Of a stretch of DNA of 19,899 bases, positions 7,349 to 14,120 are shown piece by piece. The DNA is taken from assembly GCA_937906975.1 (NCBI GenBank), contig CALCUN010000073.1:1-19899 (forward strand), given 5' to 3'. How positions within the stretch are numbered: the stretch's first letter is position 1; every line of letters starts with the position of its first letter. The notes under the pieces are model-generated. The model did not search any database, was not told the DNA's origin, and worked only from the letters and a program-made list of their open reading frames with translations. This DNA is from an uncultured Bacteroidales bacterium (GTDB lineage: Bacteria > Bacteroidota > Bacteroidia > Bacteroidales > P3). A program made the translations under genes and the position numbers.

Positions 7349-9130
7349 ATGCAAAATACTGCTCCTGTTTATACAGAAAAAAGTAATTGTCAAGATTGTT
7401 ACAGATGTGTAAAAGCATGTCCTGTTAAAGCAATCAAGTTAGAATCAGGTTCGGCCTCAATCGTTCCTGATTTATGTATTTATTGTGGTACTTGTACCCT
7501 AATATGTCCGAATGGTACGAAAAAAGTTAGAAATGACTTAGCCTCGTTGAAACAATCCTTGATGCGACAAGAAAAAATCATTGTTTCCTTAGCACCAAGT
7601 TATCTAAGCGAATACGCCAAAGAAGACATTCACAAAGTAATAGCAGCTTTCAAAGAAGCAGGTTTTTGGCAAGTATCAGAAACAGCAATAGGAGCAGAAA
7701 AAGTAGCAGAAGCCACAAAGGCATGGATAGATGAGCAACCAAATGGAGTGTATATATCATCATGTTGTCCTTCCGCAGTTCAACTAATAAAAAAATACTA
7801 TCCAGAATACTCCTCATACATAGTTCCAGTGTTTTCACCAATGATTACACACTCGTTATTCTTAAAAAGCATCTATCCAAACGTAAAAGTAGCCTTTGTA
7901 GGACCTTGTGCAGCCAAGAAATCAGAATTAGATCAATTTCAAGGAAAGATAGATTTCGTTTTAACATTCCAAGAAATCAAAGAATTGTTCGATGACATGG
8001 GCATTTACTTTGAATTTATGCAACCAACAGAGGAAGACGTCTTCTTCCCATTCAAAGCCTCAAAAGGAAACCTATATCCAATAGATGGAGGAATGCTAAC
8101 AAATATGATAGATAGCATCACAACCACAGAGGCAAGAATCAATCACAATACAGGAAATGTAGATGCACGCTATATGACATTCTCAGGCGTACAAAACATA
8201 AAAGAAATCCTTTCCGACTTCAAACAATTAGATACAAGTTGCAAAACATTCTTAGAACTAATGACCTGTGAAGGCGGTTGCATAAAAGGGCCTTGCTCAA
8301 ATGAGGCATGTTCCTCAGCAACAAAGAGAGTACAAGTGCTTAAAAATGTAAATACCAACAAAGAAGAACACAATTACGAAGACATATTAAATAAATTAGA
8401 CATATCAGAAAATTACGACTACATAAAAGCCGTAGAACAAAAAGAATACACACAACAACAAATACAAGAAGCACTAAAAAGAGTAAACAAAAAAAGCGAA
8501 GCAGACGAATTAAACTGCGGAGGCTGTGGTTACGACACTTGCCGTCAATTCGCAAAAGCCCTAATTGATGGAAGAGCAGAAAATGACATGTGTGTATCCT
8601 ACATGCGTAAAATAGCACAAGACAAAACCAATATTCTATTAAAGAAAATCCCACAAGGAATAGTCTTAGTAAACGAAAGTTTAAAAATAGTAGACTCAAA
8701 CGAAAAATTTGCCTCAATGCTTGGCGAAGAAGTCAAAGCATTATACGATGACAACCCAGGATTACACGGAGCAGACATTACAAAACTCGTACCATTCCAC
8801 AAATTCTTCTCCTCAGTATTAAGCACCGGAGTAGACGTCTTAGAACAAGACATAAGAGATGGCGACAACTATTATGGCTTATCAATCTTCTCAGTACAAG
8901 ACTTCTCTTTAGTGTGTGGAATCCTTCAAAACCTTCACGCACCAGAGGTAAGAAAAGACATAGTCTTAAAGAGAACACAAGATGTGATTATGGAAAACAT
9001 GAAAGTCGTACAAAAAATAGCCTTTCTATTAGGAGAGAACGCCTCATACACAGAAGCGATGCTCAATTCCATAGTAGAATCACACAAAGACAAAGAAAAA
9101 AAAGACATACCATTGACCTTTGACCTATAA
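7349..9130 (+). CDS. HydS-type sensory [FeFe]-hydrogenase with PAS domain
   Basis: A 593-aa multidomain protein. Order: two [4Fe-4S] sites (Cys14-17-20-24 and Cys43-46-49-53); the H-cluster domain with motif 1 SSCCPS (Cys139-Cys140), motif 2 VGPCAAKKSE (Cys187) and motif 3 TCEGGCIKG (Cys307, Cys311); an extra Fes-type [4Fe-4S] site with CX2CX4CX16C spacing (Cys390, 393, 398, 415); and a C-terminal PAS-like domain (about 430-545). This matches group C sensory hydrogenases, thought to detect H2 or redox state and signal through the PAS domain. Unlike the Thermotoga maritima HydS, where the proton-transfer Cys of motif 1 is reported to be Ala, both Cys are kept, so catalytic turnover remains possible. 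The gene is followed after 11 bp by a SpoIIE-type phosphatase, its likely signalling partner. The signalling role is inferred from architecture and context. Confidence 0.88.
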   Translation: MQNTAPVYTEKSNCQDCYRCVKACPVKAIKLESGSASIVPDLCIYCGTCTLICPNGTKKVRNDLASLKQSLMRQEKIIVSLAPSYLSEYAKEDIHKVIAAFKEAGFWQVSETAIGAEKVAEATKAWIDEQPNGVYISSCCPSAVQLIKKYYPEYSSYIVPVFSPMITHSLFLKSIYPNVKVAFVGPCAAKKSELDQFQGKIDFVLTFQEIKELFDDMGIYFEFMQPTEEDVFFPFKASKGNLYPIDGGMLTNMIDSITTTEARINHNTGNVDARYMTFSGVQNIKEILSDFKQLDTSCKTFLELMTCEGGCIKGPCSNEACSSATKRVQVLKNVNTNKEEHNYEDILNKLDISENYDYIKAVEQKEYTQQQIQEALKRVNKKSEADELNCGGCGYDTCRQFAKALIDGRAENDMCVSYMRKIAQDKTNILLKKIPQGIVLVNESLKIVDSNEKFASMLGEEVKALYDDNPGLHGADITKLVPFHKFFSSVLSTGVDVLEQDIRDGDNYYGLSIFSVQDFSLVCGILQNLHAPEVRKDIVLKRTQDVIMENMKVVQKIAFLLGENASYTEAMLNSIVESHKDKEKKDIPLTFDL

Positions 9131-9141
9131 ATTTCTAAGAA

Positions 9142-10341
9142 ATGTTGAATAAAGAAAAACTATTCATAGAAGTAGGAAGCTATCAAAACAACAAACACAA
9201 AAACATTGTTTGTGGAGACTCTGTTTTACTTCGCAAATGTGCAGGAGAAAATCGTAACATAGCGGTCCTATCCGATGGATTAGGCAGTGGAGTAAAAGCC
9301 AACGTACTTTCAACAATGACAGCCTCAATGGCAATGAATTTCAGAGTAAGACACGAACCCATTATTCGTACCGTACAATCCATAATGAACACATTGCCTG
9401 TTGATAGCGTAAGAAACATAAGCTATTCCACCTTCACCATAGTAGATGTTGATTCAAACGGAGAAGCAAACATAGTAGAATATGACAACCCCTCGCTAAT
9501 CTTAGTCAGAAACGGCAAAGTACAAAAAATAGAAGGAAGCGACACAATCATACACCGAGGAGACACAGGAGCCTCCTTAGACGAAAGACGACTAAAACTC
9601 TCAAACATAACCCTACAAAAAGAAGACAGAATAATATTCTATTCCGATGGAGTAACACAATCAGGAATAGGAAACATGGATATGCCATTTGGTTGGGGCG
9701 ACTTAGTATATGATTTCATAGAAGATGTATTAAAACAACAACCATACATCTCAGCCAGAGAACTCTCGATGAAAATCGTAAAACAAGCAGAACTCAACGA
9801 CATACTCCGACCAAAAGACGACACATCATGCGTGGTAATGTACGTAAGAAAGCCAAGAAAACTCTTAATCTGTACAGGACCACCATTTTCCGAAACAAAA
9901 GACAAATATCTTGCCGAAATCGTATCCTCATACGAAGGGAAAAAAATAGTTTGTGGAGGAACCACCTCACAAATCCTATCAAGAGAACTTAAAAAAGAAA
10001 TAACCGTAAATATAGACGACATAGTAGCAGGACTTCCACCAAAATCCGAAATGGAAGGCATAGACCTAATGACCGAAGGTATCATAACCTTAGGAGCATT
10101 AGTAGAAATCCTTCGCAAAGGTCCAACAACCGACCTTTCAGGCCAAGGTCCAGCGTGGGATATGCTAAGAATGATATTAGATGCCGACATAATAGACCTA
10201 TTAGTAGGCACAAAAATCAACGTAGCACACCAAGACCCAAGCCTACCAGTGGAGTTGGAAATACGAAGAAACGTAGTAAAAAACATAGCCTCGCTATTAG
10301 AGAACAAATTTATGAAAGACGTAAAAATGCAATTTATATAA
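9142..10341 (+). CDS. SpoIIE/PP2C-family serine phosphatase of the hydrogenase cluster
   Basis: A 399-aa soluble protein. The N-terminal 235 residues or so form a PP2C-like SpoIIE phosphatase domain with metal-binding acids in LSDGLGSG (Asp45), FYSDGVT (Asp169) and KDDTS (Asp226-Asp227). Such enzymes remove phosphate from serine or threonine of regulatory proteins. The C-terminal 160 residues contain KIVCGGTTSQILSREL and GIDLMTEGIITLGALVEIL, a domain I associate with phosphatases next to [FeFe]-hydrogenases but cannot assign a reaction. It lies 11 bp after the sensory hydrogenase and 25 bp before a ferredoxin gene, so it is probably the output of the sensor. No anti-sigma factor, antagonist or kinase gene is present in the window, so its substrate is unknown. 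Confidence 0.86.
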   Translation: MLNKEKLFIEVGSYQNNKHKNIVCGDSVLLRKCAGENRNIAVLSDGLGSGVKANVLSTMTASMAMNFRVRHEPIIRTVQSIMNTLPVDSVRNISYSTFTIVDVDSNGEANIVEYDNPSLILVRNGKVQKIEGSDTIIHRGDTGASLDERRLKLSNITLQKEDRIIFYSDGVTQSGIGNMDMPFGWGDLVYDFIEDVLKQQPYISARELSMKIVKQAELNDILRPKDDTSCVVMYVRKPRKLLICTGPPFSETKDKYLAEIVSSYEGKKIVCGGTTSQILSRELKKEITVNIDDIVAGLPPKSEMEGIDLMTEGIITLGALVEILRKGPTTDLSGQGPAWDMLRMILDADIIDLLVGTKINVAHQDPSLPVELEIRRNVVKNIASLLENKFMKDVKMQFI

Positions 10342-10366
10342 TAAAAAATAAAAAACGAAAAATAAT

Positions 10367-10624
10367 ATGTTAAACGTAAGAATTTGTGTAGGCACTTACT
10401 GTTACATAACAGGAGGTGAAGAATTGGCAAAAATGAAAAAGAATTTGCCAGAAGACATTAAAGACAAAGTAGAAATGATAGGCTCAGCATGCTTAGGCTG
10501 TCATGACATGGAAGGCGTAGCAAAACCACCATACGCAAAAGTAGGAGATGTGCTAATCCAAGAATGCACAGAAGAAAAACTCCTAGATGAAATCTACAGA
10601 CAATTAGGAATGGAACGTGAATAA
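10367..10624 (+). CDS. NuoE-like thioredoxin-fold [2Fe-2S] ferredoxin (second)
   Basis: An 85-aa thioredoxin-fold ferredoxin with probable ligands Cys7 and Cys12 (CVGTYC) and Cys42 and Cys45 (CLGC). The CX2C second pair differs from the CX3C of the first ferredoxin at 7091, so the two are related in fold but not recent duplicates. It lies 25 bp after the phosphatase gene and 22 bp before the group B hydrogenase, which it may serve as an electron partner. The C-terminus (about residues 68-85) is a charged helix. Function is inferred from fold and context. Confidence 0.83.
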   Translation: MLNVRICVGTYCYITGGEELAKMKKNLPEDIKDKVEMIGSACLGCHDMEGVAKPPYAKVGDVLIQECTEEKLLDEIYRQLGMERE

Positions 10625-10646
10625 ACACTAAAAAAAAGAAAAAGTA

Positions 10647-12068
10647 ATGGCATTAAACAACGCAGTAGAAATAAGACGCGAAATCCTAATGCGTCTATCA
10701 AAACTAATCCTAAACGATGAATTAGTAGAAAAGATAGACAGACTACCATTAGAAATGCGTCCAAAAGACAAAGAAAACACAAGATGTTGCGTACACAAAG
10801 AAAGAGCCGTATTGAAATACAAAACAATGGCAGTATTAGGCTTTAACGTGTACGATGAAAAAGACGAATTAGACCCACTTTCACACTACGCAAAACTAGC
10901 ACAAGAAAGAACAGACAAAACATCAGTGATGATGACAGTTGTTGATGAAGCATGTTCATCATGCGTTAAAAACAACTATATAGTAACAAACCTATGTAGA
11001 GCCTGTGTAGCAAGACCATGTACATACGCTTGTAAAAAAGGAGCAATCACAGTAGGCGAAAAACAAGCCAACATAGACACAGACAAATGTGTAAACTGTG
11101 GAATGTGTATGGAAGCATGTCCATTCCACGCAATCATTTACCAACCAGTACCTTGCGAAGAAAGCTGTCCAGTAGGAGCAATCTCAAAGGACGAACACGG
11201 AATAGAACACATTGACCCAGACAAATGTATCTATTGTGGTAAATGTATGGTAGCATGTCCATTCGGAGCAATCTTTGAAAAAACATTCCTAATCGACATC
11301 TTCCGTGACATAAAAGAAGGCAAAAAAGTAGTAGCAATGGTTGCACCATCATTAGGCGGACAATTCAAAGCAGACTACGGAAAAGTACTTGCAGGAATCA
11401 AACAATTAGGATTCTTTGACGTAGTAGAAGTAGCCTTAGGAGCAAACATAACAACAGACCACGAAAGAGAAGAATTTATTGAAAGACTTCACGAAGGCGC
11501 ATCATTCATGACAACATCATGCTGTCCAAGTTGGATGAATCTTGTAAGAAAACACATGCCAGAAATGCAACAATACGTTTCTACAACACCTTCACCAATG
11601 GTTTACACAGCACGCCACGTGAGAGAACAATACCCTGACGCAAAAACAGTTATGGTATCACCATGCGTAGGAAAGAGAAGTGAAAGCTGCCTATATGACG
11701 AAGTAGATTACGTAATCTCATACGAAGAAATCGAAGCATTATTCAAAGCCTCAAACATAGACCTTGAAGCATTAGAACCAATGCCATTAGATCCAAACAT
11801 CGTAGGACACGGAAGAGGATTTGCAATGATAAGTGGAGTAACAGAATCCGTTAAACTTACAGCACCAGATCCAAACGCAATCAAAGAAGTCATAATAGAT
11901 GGATTGAACAAACAAGTAATACGTCAATTAAAACAATACGCAAAAGCAGGACAATGCCCAGGAAACTTCATAGAAGTAATGTCATGCCCAGGCGGTTGCG
12001 TAAACGGTTGCGACACAATCAACAATCCAAAAACAGCAGCACGTCAAATCCTTCCAACAACAAAATAA
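10647..12068 (+). CDS. Group B-type monomeric [FeFe]-hydrogenase
   Basis: A 473-aa iron-sulfur hydrogenase that would interconvert protons plus electrons and H2. The N-terminal 110 residues or so have little similarity I recognise except a Cys-rich stretch (CSSC, CRAC, RPCTYAC). Then come ferredoxin-like [4Fe-4S] motifs CVNCGMCMEACP and CIYCGKCMVACP with an extra CEESCP between them. The H-cluster domain has motif 1 TSCCPSW (Cys292-Cys293), motif 2 VSPCVGKRSE (Cys340) and motif 3 MSCPGGCVNGC (Cys447, Cys451). SPC in place of the MPC usual in group A enzymes, and the Cys-rich N-terminus, point to group B, common in anaerobic gut Bacteroidota and Clostridia. No hydE, hydF or hydG maturase gene lies in the window, so maturation must be encoded elsewhere. 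A terminator follows at 12091. Confidence 0.9.
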   Translation: MALNNAVEIRREILMRLSKLILNDELVEKIDRLPLEMRPKDKENTRCCVHKERAVLKYKTMAVLGFNVYDEKDELDPLSHYAKLAQERTDKTSVMMTVVDEACSSCVKNNYIVTNLCRACVARPCTYACKKGAITVGEKQANIDTDKCVNCGMCMEACPFHAIIYQPVPCEESCPVGAISKDEHGIEHIDPDKCIYCGKCMVACPFGAIFEKTFLIDIFRDIKEGKKVVAMVAPSLGGQFKADYGKVLAGIKQLGFFDVVEVALGANITTDHEREEFIERLHEGASFMTTSCCPSWMNLVRKHMPEMQQYVSTTPSPMVYTARHVREQYPDAKTVMVSPCVGKRSESCLYDEVDYVISYEEIEALFKASNIDLEALEPMPLDPNIVGHGRGFAMISGVTESVKLTAPDPNAIKEVIIDGLNKQVIRQLKQYAKAGQCPGNFIEVMSCPGGCVNGCDTINNPKTAARQILPTTK

Positions 12069-12090
12069 AGAAAAACCAAAACACACATAC

Positions 12091-12124
12091 AAAAGGGAGA
12101 ACAAAAACATTCTCCCTTTTTTTC
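12091..12124 (+). terminator. Intrinsic terminator after the hydrogenase cluster
   Basis: The perfect 10-bp stem AAAAGGGAGA / TCTCCCTTTT closes a 10-nt loop and runs into a T tract. It ends the unit that includes the group B hydrogenase and separates it from hcp. Confidence 0.85.
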
Positions 12125-12199
12125 TTTACATTACAAAAATATTTCAAAGAAAAAATAAAATAAATCAAAGAAAAAAATGAACAAACCAAAGAAATAAAA

Positions 12200-12212
12200 T
12201 GTTAAGATAACA
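12200..12212. promoter_or_regulatory. Candidate operator palindrome upstream of hcp
   Basis: The 13-bp sequence TGTTAAGATAACA is a perfect palindrome of 5-bp arms around AGA, ending about 29 bp before the hcp start codon. hcp genes in anaerobes are often controlled by Crp/Fnr-family regulators such as HcpR binding palindromes near the promoter, but I cannot match this one to a known HcpR motif with confidence. No TAnnTTTG box is visible in the hcp upstream region. Confidence 0.4.
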
Positions 12213-12241
12213 AAACTATTAACCAATAAAAAAAGAGAATT

Positions 12242-13861
12242 ATGTTTTGTTATCAATGCCAAGAAACAGCCAACAATCAAGGCTGTAAAAAAGCAGGAGT
12301 ATGCGGAAAAACCCCACACCTTGCCAACCAATTAGACGAACTGATATTTGAAGTCATAGAACTATCAGTAATAAACAACCACTTGCGTCAAACCAACCGA
12401 GACGACCTCCAAGCAAGCCGTCTTATAACCGATGCACTCTTCACCTCAATCACCAATGCCAACTTTGACAGCGAAGCCGTCATCACAAAAGTCCATCAAC
12501 TCCGAGACAAAAAACACGAACTCAAAAACATAGCCCATCACAACTCAATCCCAATCCACGAACTAAAACTAAACTTCCTACCACCCATACTCGGACAAGC
12601 CTCCATACAAGCCGAAACCGACCAAGACATAAGAAGCCTAAAACAAGCCATTATCTATGGAATAAAAGGAGCAGCCGCATACGCCGAACACGCAAGACGC
12701 CTTGGCTATGAAGACGCCACAATCTACAAAACCATAGAAGACACCCTATCACAAATACACAAAAAAGAAATAAGCGTAGAAAAACTACACTCCTACCTAT
12801 TAGGAGTAGGCGAACTCGGCTTAAAAACAATGCACCTCTTAGACAAAGCCAACACAATCACCTTTGGCCACCCCGAACACACAACAATAAAATCCAACAT
12901 AGGAGAACGCCCCGGCATACTCGTAAGCGGACACGACCTACAAGACCTAAAAGAACTCCTTGACCAAACAGCCGATAAAAATATAGACATTTACACACAC
13001 GGAGAAATGCTACCAGCCCACGCCTACCCATACTTCAAAAAATACCCACACTTCAAAGGAAACTATGGCAACTCATGGTGGCAACAAACCAAAGAATTTG
13101 AAAAATTCAACGGGCCAATACTCCTCACAAGCAACTGCATAGTACCACCACCAGCCAACGCAACCTACAAAGACCGACTCTTCACCACAGGCTCCACCTA
13201 CCTTGAAGGCACACACCACATACCACTTCACCACGACACACAAACCAAAAACTTCCGCACCATAATAGCCAAAGCACACCAATGCAAACCACCACAACCA
13301 ATAGACAACACCGAACTACACATAGGCTTTGCCCACCAACAACTAAGCAAACTAAAACCACAAATAATAAAAGCCATACAAAACGGAGTGATTAAAAAAA
13401 TAGTCGTTATGGCAGGTTGCGATGGACGAATGCCATCAAGAGAATACTACACGGACTTTGCCAAAGCCCTACCATCAGACACCCTAATCCTAACAGCAGG
13501 CTGTGCAAAATACCGCTACAACAAACAATACCTACAACCCAACGCCCAATTCCCAAGAGTAATAGACGCAGGACAATGCAACGACACCTACTCGCTAATA
13601 CTCTTTGCAGACGAATTAAGAAAAGAATTAGGCCTACAAGATCTAAACCAACTACCAATAATCTATAACATAGCATGGTACGAACAAAAAGCAGTACTCA
13701 TACTACTCACACTACTATCCTTAGGCATCAAGAACATAAAACTCGGACCTACATTGCCAGCCTTTTTAAGTCCAAGCCTAATACAACTTCTGCAAAAAGA
13801 ATACCACCTCACCACAATCAACACAGTAGAAAAAGACCTAAAAGACTTTGGGTTGAAATAA
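12242..13861 (+). CDS. hcp: Hybrid cluster protein (hydroxylamine reductase / NO-related)
   Basis: A 539-aa protein, normal for Hcp. The N-terminus has CYQCQETANNQGC and GVCGK with Cys3, Cys6, Cys15 and Cys21 (CX2CX8CX5C), the [4Fe-4S] site of the class found in strict anaerobes. Hybrid-cluster ligands are visible in LTSNCIVPP (Cys299), AGCDGRMPSREYY (Cys393), TAGCAKYRYN (Cys421) and DAGQCNDTYS (Cys446), with GHDL and HGEMLPAHAYP supplying the His and Glu. Hcp has hydroxylamine reductase activity in vitro and acts in defence against nitrosative stress by handling NO. No hcr reductase follows, so electrons must come from another ferredoxin. The gene is separated from the hydrogenases by a terminator. 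Its codons are strikingly rich in A and C on the coding strand. Confidence 0.96.
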   Translation: MFCYQCQETANNQGCKKAGVCGKTPHLANQLDELIFEVIELSVINNHLRQTNRDDLQASRLITDALFTSITNANFDSEAVITKVHQLRDKKHELKNIAHHNSIPIHELKLNFLPPILGQASIQAETDQDIRSLKQAIIYGIKGAAAYAEHARRLGYEDATIYKTIEDTLSQIHKKEISVEKLHSYLLGVGELGLKTMHLLDKANTITFGHPEHTTIKSNIGERPGILVSGHDLQDLKELLDQTADKNIDIYTHGEMLPAHAYPYFKKYPHFKGNYGNSWWQQTKEFEKFNGPILLTSNCIVPPPANATYKDRLFTTGSTYLEGTHHIPLHHDTQTKNFRTIIAKAHQCKPPQPIDNTELHIGFAHQQLSKLKPQIIKAIQNGVIKKIVVMAGCDGRMPSREYYTDFAKALPSDTLILTAGCAKYRYNKQYLQPNAQFPRVIDAGQCNDTYSLILFADELRKELGLQDLNQLPIIYNIAWYEQKAVLILLTLLSLGIKNIKLGPTLPAFLSPSLIQLLQKEYHLTTINTVEKDLKDFGLK

Positions 13862-13893
13862 AACTCCCCTTAACAAAAAAAGCCATAAAACAG

Positions 13894-13925
13894 AAAGCGA
13901 CACCCGAAAGAGTGCCGCTTTAAAT
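13894..13925 (+). terminator. Probable terminator after hcp
   Basis: The arms AAAGCGACAC (13894-13903) and GTGCCGCTTT (13912-13921) pair with one mismatch around an 8-nt loop and are followed by AAATTTTATT. The T tract is interrupted, so termination may be modest. Confidence 0.5.
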
Positions 13926-13984
13926 TTTATTGTAAAATAACTATATTTAAATATTATTTTGTAGCTTTGTCGTTGCATACAGAG

Positions 13985-14068
13985 AAAAAAATACTCCCAC
14001 GAAGTACGCAGGAGTTAGGAATCTTCGGCTTATAGCCTTATTGTGAAAAGTCTTTCACGTAGTATCTT
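13985..14068 (-). ncRNA. tracrRNA of the type II-C CRISPR system
   Basis: Read on the minus strand. The 5' part (about 14068 to 14040) is an anti-repeat. CAAAGATACTA pairs with the repeat's TAGTATCTTTG, TGAAA with TTTCA, and TTCACAAT with GTTGTGAA (one G-U), interrupted by two bulges as usual in type II duplexes. It is followed by a short nexus-like hairpin GGCT-ATA-AGCC (14037-14027). The last element is a terminator hairpin ACTCCTGCG / CGTGGGAGT (14015-13993) with seven U. Two pairs in that last stem are G-U only on the minus strand and would be mismatches on the plus strand, which supports this direction. The length of about 84 nt is inferred; the 5' end depends on the promoter call. Confidence 0.85.
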
Positions 14069-14070
14069 TG
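14040..14070 (+). promoter_or_regulatory. Candidate cas9 promoter lying inside the anti-repeat
   Basis: On the plus strand ATTG (14040-14043), 19 bp and TATCTTTG (14063-14070) match the Bacteroidota -33/-7 pattern. The same arrangement occurs in the CRISPR repeat, from which the anti-repeat derives. The expected start near 14076 gives a cas9 leader of about 45 nt. A second TAnnTTTG-like box, TAGCTTTG at 13962-13969, lacks a -33 box at the right distance. Confidence 0.6.
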
Positions 14071-14073
14071 ATG

Positions 14074-14104
14074 CAAAAGTAGTAATAATTTTTAGAATAG
14101 CAAA
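14074..14104 (-). promoter_or_regulatory. Candidate tracrRNA promoter
   Basis: On the minus strand TTTG (14104-14101), exactly 19 bp and TACTTTTG (14081-14074) match the -33/-7 consensus. The expected start near 14067 falls at the first bases of the anti-repeat, giving a tracrRNA that begins where pairing with the crRNA begins. Confidence 0.65.
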
Positions 14105-14120
14105 TAAAAAACAAATAATT

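Noticed and set aside
9639..10430. 263-codon open frame on the minus strand
   Set aside because: It lies opposite the phosphatase gene, which has clear PP2C motifs. The antisense product is low in recognisable motifs and arises from codon bias.
13407..13676. Open frames on either strand inside hcp
   Set aside because: They are shadows of hcp, whose cluster-binding Cys motifs cover the same bases.
13962..13969. TAGCTTTG as the main cas9 promoter
   Set aside because: The -7 box is good, but the nearest upstream TTG is about 29 bp away, too far for the 19-21 bp spacing. It remains a weaker alternative that would transcribe antisense to the tracrRNA.
14043..14120. GTG-initiated 26-residue extension of Cas9
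   Set aside because: The extra residues do not resemble any Cas9 N-terminus, and the DNA is explained by the anti-repeat and tracrRNA promoter. The ATG at 14121 begins the RuvC-I motif at the normal position.
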